Shown here: in pieces, positions 60,837-64,000 of the stretch
Numbering within the stretch: the stretch's first letter is position 1
How the letters are laid out: each line of letters begins with the position of its first letter
NCBI RefSeq assembly: GCF_016862435.1
Contig: NZ_BOMY01000030.1
Coordinates: 62,001 to 126,000, forward strand
Source of the DNA: Paractinoplanes tereljensis
GTDB lineage: Bacteria; Actinomycetota; Actinomycetes; Mycobacteriales; Micromonosporaceae
Length of the DNA: 64,000 bases
Direction of reading: 5' to 3'
Position numbers and translations under genes: made by a program
The notes under the pieces: model-generated
What the model saw: only the letters and a program-made list of their open reading frames with translations
The model's database searches: none
What the model was told of the DNA's origin: nothing

Positions 60837-61328
60837 TCAGCCCTGTTCCGCGAGCCGGCCCTGTTCCGCGAGCCGGCGCAGCAGCGGCGCGAGGCGCAGC
60901 GATTCGACCCGGCGCAGCACGATCGCCGTGCTGGTACGCACGATCCCCGGCACGGCCAGGATCGACTCGGTGACCCGGTGCAGGTCGTCGGTGTCCCGGG
61001 CGACCACCCGGGCCAGCAGGTCGCCGTCCCCGGTGGTGGCCAGCAGCTCGATCACCTCGGCGATCTCGCTGAGCAGCGTCGTGGTCCGCCCCCGGTCCTG
61101 CTGGCTGATCGACAGCGTGACCAGCGCGGTCAGCGGATAGCCCAGCACCTCCGGCCCGACCCGCCGGCTGTGCGCGCCGAGCGAACCGGGCGAGTTCAGC
61201 CGCCGCAGCCGGGCGTGCACCGTGTTGCGGGCCAGCCCGAGCCGTTCGGCGAGGGCCACCACGGTCGCCTGCGGGTCCTCGTCGAGGGCCAGCAGGATCC
61301 GCGCGTCGGTCGGGTCGAGGCTTGTCAT
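60837..61328 (-). CDS. Lrp/AsnC-family transcriptional regulator
   Basis: The 163-residue regulator has an N-terminal helix-turn-helix (LDPTDARILLALDEDPQATVVALAERLGLARNTVHARLRRL) and a C-terminal RAM/ligand domain (VTLSISQQDRG, EVIELLATTGDGDLLARVVARDTDDL). Such proteins respond to amino acids. It is divergent from a 2-keto-acid decarboxylase, which is a common actinobacterial pairing, so it probably controls that gene. The last six residues RLAEQG are repeated because the 3' end carries an exact 18-bp tandem duplication. An earlier ATG adds four residues. Confidence 0.9.
   Translation of the reverse strand: MTSLDPTDARILLALDEDPQATVVALAERLGLARNTVHARLRRLNSPGSLGAHSRRVGPEVLGYPLTALVTLSISQQDRGRTTTLLSEIAEVIELLATTGDGDLLARVVARDTDDLHRVTESILAVPGIVRTSTAIVLRRVESLRLAPLLRRLAEQGRLAEQG
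60841..60876. repeat. 18-bp tandem duplication at the end of the Lrp gene
   Basis: CCCTGTTCCGCGAGCCGG is present twice in direct tandem (60841-60858 and 60859-60876), three bases before the stop codon. It adds six residues to the C-terminus in frame. Confidence 0.9.
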
Positions 61329-61431
61329 GATGCTCAACATAGCGCTTCGCCCCGGCGTTCATTGAAGCAGAATGCTCATCCAAATCAAGATGTATTGCGC
61401 ACTATGACCACGTCGCCCCAGGCTGAGCCAC

Positions 61432-63228
61432 ATGGCAACGATGATCACCCTGGCCGAGTACCTCGGGCGCCGCCTCCGGCAAGCCGGGGTCGGGCACCTC
61501 TTCGGGGTGCCGGGCGACTTCAACCTCACCCTCCTCGATCACCTCACCCAGGTGCCCGGGCTGGCCTGGGTCGGATCACCCAACGAGCTGGGCGCGGGCT
61601 ACGCCGCCGACGCGTACGCCCGTAGCCGCGGCCTGGCGGTACTCGTCACCACCTACGGCGTGGGGGAGCTGAGCGCGCTGAACGCGGTGGCCGGCAGCGC
61701 CGCCGAGGACGTCCCGGTGGTGCACATCGCCGGCAGCCCCGCCACCACGGCCGTCGCCGCCCGCCGGCTCGTGCACCACACCCTGGCCGACGGCGTCTTC
61801 GACCGCTTCGCTCGTGCATACGCCGAGGTGACGGTCCATCAGGAAACGCTGACCGCCGACCGCCCCACCGAGCAGATCGACGCCGTCCTGTCGGCCGCGC
61901 TGACCCATAGCCGCCCGGCCTACCTGAGCATCCCGTCCGACCTGGCCACCCTCCCGGTAGATCCGGCGCCCCTGGCCCACCCGCTGCCCCGCGCGCCGCG
62001 CACCAGCCGACCCACGACGAATGCGGAAGGAATGATTCCGTCCGCCGACGGCCAACCGGAGGGAATGATTCCGTCCGCCGGCGGCCAAGCGGAGGGAATG
62101 ATTCCGTCCGTCGATGGCGAACCGGAGGGAACGATTCCCTCTGCTGGGGTTGCCTCCGGGGCAGAGGTCGCTGCCTTTGCTGCGGCGATTTGGCGGCTCG
62201 TCGATGGCGCGGAGCGGCCGGTCATCGTGGCCGGTCATCTGGTTGCGCGCTTCGGTCTGAAGGACCTCCTCAAATCGGCGCAGGTCCCGATCGTGACAAC
62301 CCTCGCCGCGAAGGGCGTTGTCGACGAGGGCGACCCGCTCTACTACGGGGACTACGCCGGCACGATGGTCGACGAGAGCACGGCTGAACTTGTTCGCGAT
62401 GCCGACCTCGTGCTGGAGCTCGGCACCGTCGCGACCGACGTGCTGTCCGGGTTCTTCACCCATCGGGTGGTCGACGATCAGGTCGTAATGGTGGGCGCTA
62501 CCTCGGCGACGATCGGCACCGGTGACGAGCACCAGGTTCACTTTGCTGACGCCGTACGCGTGCTGGTTGATCTTCTTGGGGGTAAGCGTTTCCGGCTTCC
62601 GCAGCGCGAGCCGGCACCGGCCTCGCCGGCGGTTGCGCCGGAGCGGGCGCTCACCCAGGAGGCACTCTGGGCGACCGTGCAAGCGTGGTTGCCGGGCGGG
62701 ACCGCGGTGCTCGCCGACACCGGGACCTCGTTCTGGGGTGCGGTTTCGCTGCGGTTCCCGGCCGACACCGTCTTTGTCGGGCAGCCGATCTGGAACTCGA
62801 TCGGCTATGCGCTGCCGGCCGTTCTCGGCCAAGGGCTGGCCGATCCGGGACGGCGTCCGGTGCTGTTCATCGGGGACGGCGCCGCGCAGATGACCATGCA
62901 GGAGCTGAGCACCATCGCCGCTGCCGGGCTCGCGCCGATCATCGTGCTGCTCAACAACGAGGGCTACACGATCGAGCGGGCCCTGCAGAGCCCGGACGCC
63001 GGTTACAACGACATCGCCGCCTGGGACTGGGGTGCGCTGGTCGGAGCGCTGGCCGGGCCCAAGGCCGACTATCGGCGGGCGCACACCGCGGCCGAGCTGC
63101 GCGAGGCGCTCGACGCCGCGGCCGAGGCGACCGAGACGCTGTCCGTGGTCGAGGTGGTGCTGGACCGGTACGACGCCCCGCCGCTGCTGCGCGCGCTCGC
63201 CGCGCGGAACTCCGGGGGCGCCGAGTAG
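61432..63228 (+). CDS. 2-keto-acid decarboxylase (indolepyruvate/branched-chain type)
   Basis: The 598-residue thiamine-diphosphate enzyme of the KivD/IpdC family has FGVPGDFNLTLLD and PNELGAGYAADAYARS (Glu activating thiamine), the His-His pair RRLVHHTLAD of the active site, and the C-terminal ThDP motif GDGAAQ...LLNNEGYT. It decarboxylates aromatic or branched-chain 2-keto acids to aldehydes. Between the N-terminal and middle domains it carries four 11-residue repeats (GMIPSADGQPE type) not usual in the family. Divergent from an Lrp regulator. Its stop lies one base from the TetR stop. Confidence 0.92.
   Translation: MATMITLAEYLGRRLRQAGVGHLFGVPGDFNLTLLDHLTQVPGLAWVGSPNELGAGYAADAYARSRGLAVLVTTYGVGELSALNAVAGSAAEDVPVVHIAGSPATTAVAARRLVHHTLADGVFDRFARAYAEVTVHQETLTADRPTEQIDAVLSAALTHSRPAYLSIPSDLATLPVDPAPLAHPLPRAPRTSRPTTNAEGMIPSADGQPEGMIPSAGGQAEGMIPSVDGEPEGTIPSAGVASGAEVAAFAAAIWRLVDGAERPVIVAGHLVARFGLKDLLKSAQVPIVTTLAAKGVVDEGDPLYYGDYAGTMVDESTAELVRDADLVLELGTVATDVLSGFFTHRVVDDQVVMVGATSATIGTGDEHQVHFADAVRVLVDLLGGKRFRLPQREPAPASPAVAPERALTQEALWATVQAWLPGGTAVLADTGTSFWGAVSLRFPADTVFVGQPIWNSIGYALPAVLGQGLADPGRRPVLFIGDGAAQMTMQELSTIAAAGLAPIIVLLNNEGYTIERALQSPDAGYNDIAAWDWGALVGALAGPKADYRRAHTAAELREALDAAAEATETLSVVEVVLDRYDAPPLLRALAARNSGGAE
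62026..62157 (+). repeat. four tandem 33-bp repeats in decarboxylase gene
   Basis: Units at 62026-62058, 62059-62091, 62092-62124 and 62125-62157 each begin GA(A/G)GGAA(T/C)GATTCC and encode EGMIPS...-type 11-mers. The first three are near-identical, the fourth is diverged. They lie in the interdomain linker, keep the frame and contain the near-palindrome GGAATGATTCC. Confidence 0.9.
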
Positions 63229-63229
63229 G

Positions 63230-63886
63230 TCAGATGCCGGCCCGGTGCCGTTCCAGGCCGTCGAGCAGCAGGTCGAGGGTGAACTCGAACTCGGCCCGGG
63301 TGTCGCACCAGCCCAGCGAGTCGGCGTCGGCGGCGTGGACCTCGGCGTCCATCATCGCGGTCAGGTGCGGCACCGCGGCGGCCATCTCGGCCATCTCGGC
63401 CTCGGCCGCGCCGGTGTCGGTGGTGCCGGGGGTGAAGAGTTCCTGCACGAAGCCGAGCGCCATCGTGCCGAAGGCGTGCAGGGCTCGGTGGGCCAGGTGC
63501 GGGGTGAAGCCGGCGGCGGTCAGCGTGCCCACGATCTCGTCGTAATAGCCGAACAGCGCCGGCGGGATGGCCGGGCGGGAGCCGAGCACGGCCGGCGCCC
63601 AGGGGTGGAGCAGCATCACCTCGCGGGCGGCCAGGAAGCGTTCGCGCAGCTGGGAACGCCAGTCACCACCGGGCGAGCGGGGGGCCGCCAGGATTTCCGC
63701 CACCACCGATGAAGCGAGGCCGTCGAGCAGGCCCTCCTTGCCGGGCAGGTGGTAGTAGAGCGACATCGCCTCGACCTCGACGGCGGCGGCGAGCCGGCGC
63801 ATGGTCAGCGCCTTCAGACCCTCGACGTCGGCGATGGCGACCGCCGCGGCGAGGGCGCGTTCCCGGCTGAGCGGTTCCCTTGACAC
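63230..63886 (-). CDS. TetR/AcrR-family transcriptional regulator
   Basis: The 218-residue regulator has an N-terminal helix-turn-helix (SRERALAAAVAIADVEGLKALTMRRLAAAVEVEAMSLYYHL, residues 7-47) and a C-terminal ligand domain of the TetR_C class (RFLAAREVMLLHPWAPAVLG). It probably represses itself and the divergent DUF4386 gene through the repeats at 63896-63931. Start is a GTG at 63886. Ligand unknown. Confidence 0.92.
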   Translation of the reverse strand: MSREPLSRERALAAAVAIADVEGLKALTMRRLAAAVEVEAMSLYYHLPGKEGLLDGLASSVVAEILAAPRSPGGDWRSQLRERFLAAREVMLLHPWAPAVLGSRPAIPPALFGYYDEIVGTLTAAGFTPHLAHRALHAFGTMALGFVQELFTPGTTDTGAAEAEMAEMAAAVPHLTAMMDAEVHAADADSLGWCDTRAEFEFTLDLLLDGLERHRAGI

Positions 63887-63895
63887 AGCCGGTTA

Positions 63896-63931
63896 CCTTA
63901 CAACGTATGGCTGACACCTTACAGCGTAAGG
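63896..63931. promoter_or_regulatory. two tandem TetR-type operators
   Basis: CCTTACAACGTATGG (63896-63910) and CCTTACAGCGTAAGG (63917-63931) are copies of the same pattern, CCTTAC-N3-GTAAGG, the second perfect in its arms and the first with one mismatch. They are 21 bp apart centre to centre and overlap the ATG of the DUF4386 gene. This pattern suits TetR dimers controlling the divergent pair. Confidence 0.75.
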
Positions 63932-64000
63932 CACGCATCACCGGCGTGTTCTACCTGGGACTCGCCCTGGCCGGCGCGGCCGGCTTCCTCACCGTCCGGC
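63907..64000 (+). CDS. DUF4386-like membrane protein, 5' part only
   Basis: The frame from ATG 63907 reads MADTLQRKARITGVFYLGLA and continues hydrophobic (LAGAAGFLTVR) to the window end, which resembles the first helix of DUF4386 membrane proteins that commonly accompany TetR genes. The start codon lies inside the first operator. Only 31 codons are visible. Confidence 0.5.
   Translation, partial: MADTLQRKARITGVFYLGLALAGAAGFLTVR

Noticed and set aside
62026..62157. The 33-bp units as a CRISPR or integration array
   Set aside because: They are tandem without spacers, in frame, and lie inside a decarboxylase gene.

Overview
The window is about 70% G+C, has the codon use of a high-GC actinobacterium throughout, and carries about 50 protein genes, one of them a decayed pseudogene. 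I see no rRNA, tRNA, CRISPR array, insertion sequence or prophage. Mycothiol-type isomerase, F420-type reductase, GylR/IclR plus DeoR glycerol control, a CebR-type box and a chemoreceptor in a non-streptomycete-like setting suggest a motile-spore member of Micromonosporaceae such as Actinoplanes. The genus is inference.

Layout. 1-11.7 kb: small metabolic and stress genes (MDR dehydrogenase, two metallo-beta-lactamase-fold hydrolases, a chemoreceptor, an SDR, two acetyltransferases, two DinB-fold proteins, a DUF3800-like protein, membrane proteins). 11.7-18 kb: a glycerol catabolism island with two divergent units, glpK1-glpD-deoR leftwards and iclR-glpK2 rightwards, around a perfect inverted repeat. 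18-25 kb: secreted esterase, CPBP protease, a sensor kinase with a degenerate second half and its regulator, and a secreted PL3 pectate lyase. 25-28.5 kb: an asymmetric ABC exporter pair linked by a 17-codon mini-ORF. 28.6-30.3 kb: secreted GH5 glucanase under a CebR-like box. 30.3-33.4 kb: two membrane-anchored WD40 proteins. 33.6-37.7 kb: YfhO-type membrane protein coupled to a Gfo/Idh/MocA protein, and an F420-type reductase. 37.8-39.5 kb: a YdcF pseudogene, an HD hydrolase and a HAD phosphatase. 39.6-42.4 kb: tandem HEAT-like paralogues. 42.4-48.3 kb: an overlapping three-gene operon of unknown proteins (1043, 448 and 482 aa). 48.4-53.9 kb: a second GH5 enzyme, then dctA with a divergent CitA/DcuS-type two-component system. 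53.9-57.6 kb: a 1239-residue TIR-NB-ARC-WD40 protein. 57.6-64 kb: GAP-family transporter, PhzF, an ECF sigma factor with its membrane partner, Lrp and a divergent 2-keto-acid decarboxylase with an expanded 33-bp repeat, and TetR divergent from a DUF4386 gene cut by the window end.

How it works together. Much of the window serves carbon scavenging: secreted plant-polymer enzymes (PL3, two GH5, an esterase), glycerol use, and C4-dicarboxylate uptake with its own sensor. The least explained parts are the unknown three-gene operon at 42.4-48.3 kb and the NLR-like protein at 53.9-57.6 kb; these are the best candidates for a new system (conflict, programmed death or a protein-delivery apparatus), but the sequence alone does not prove a role.
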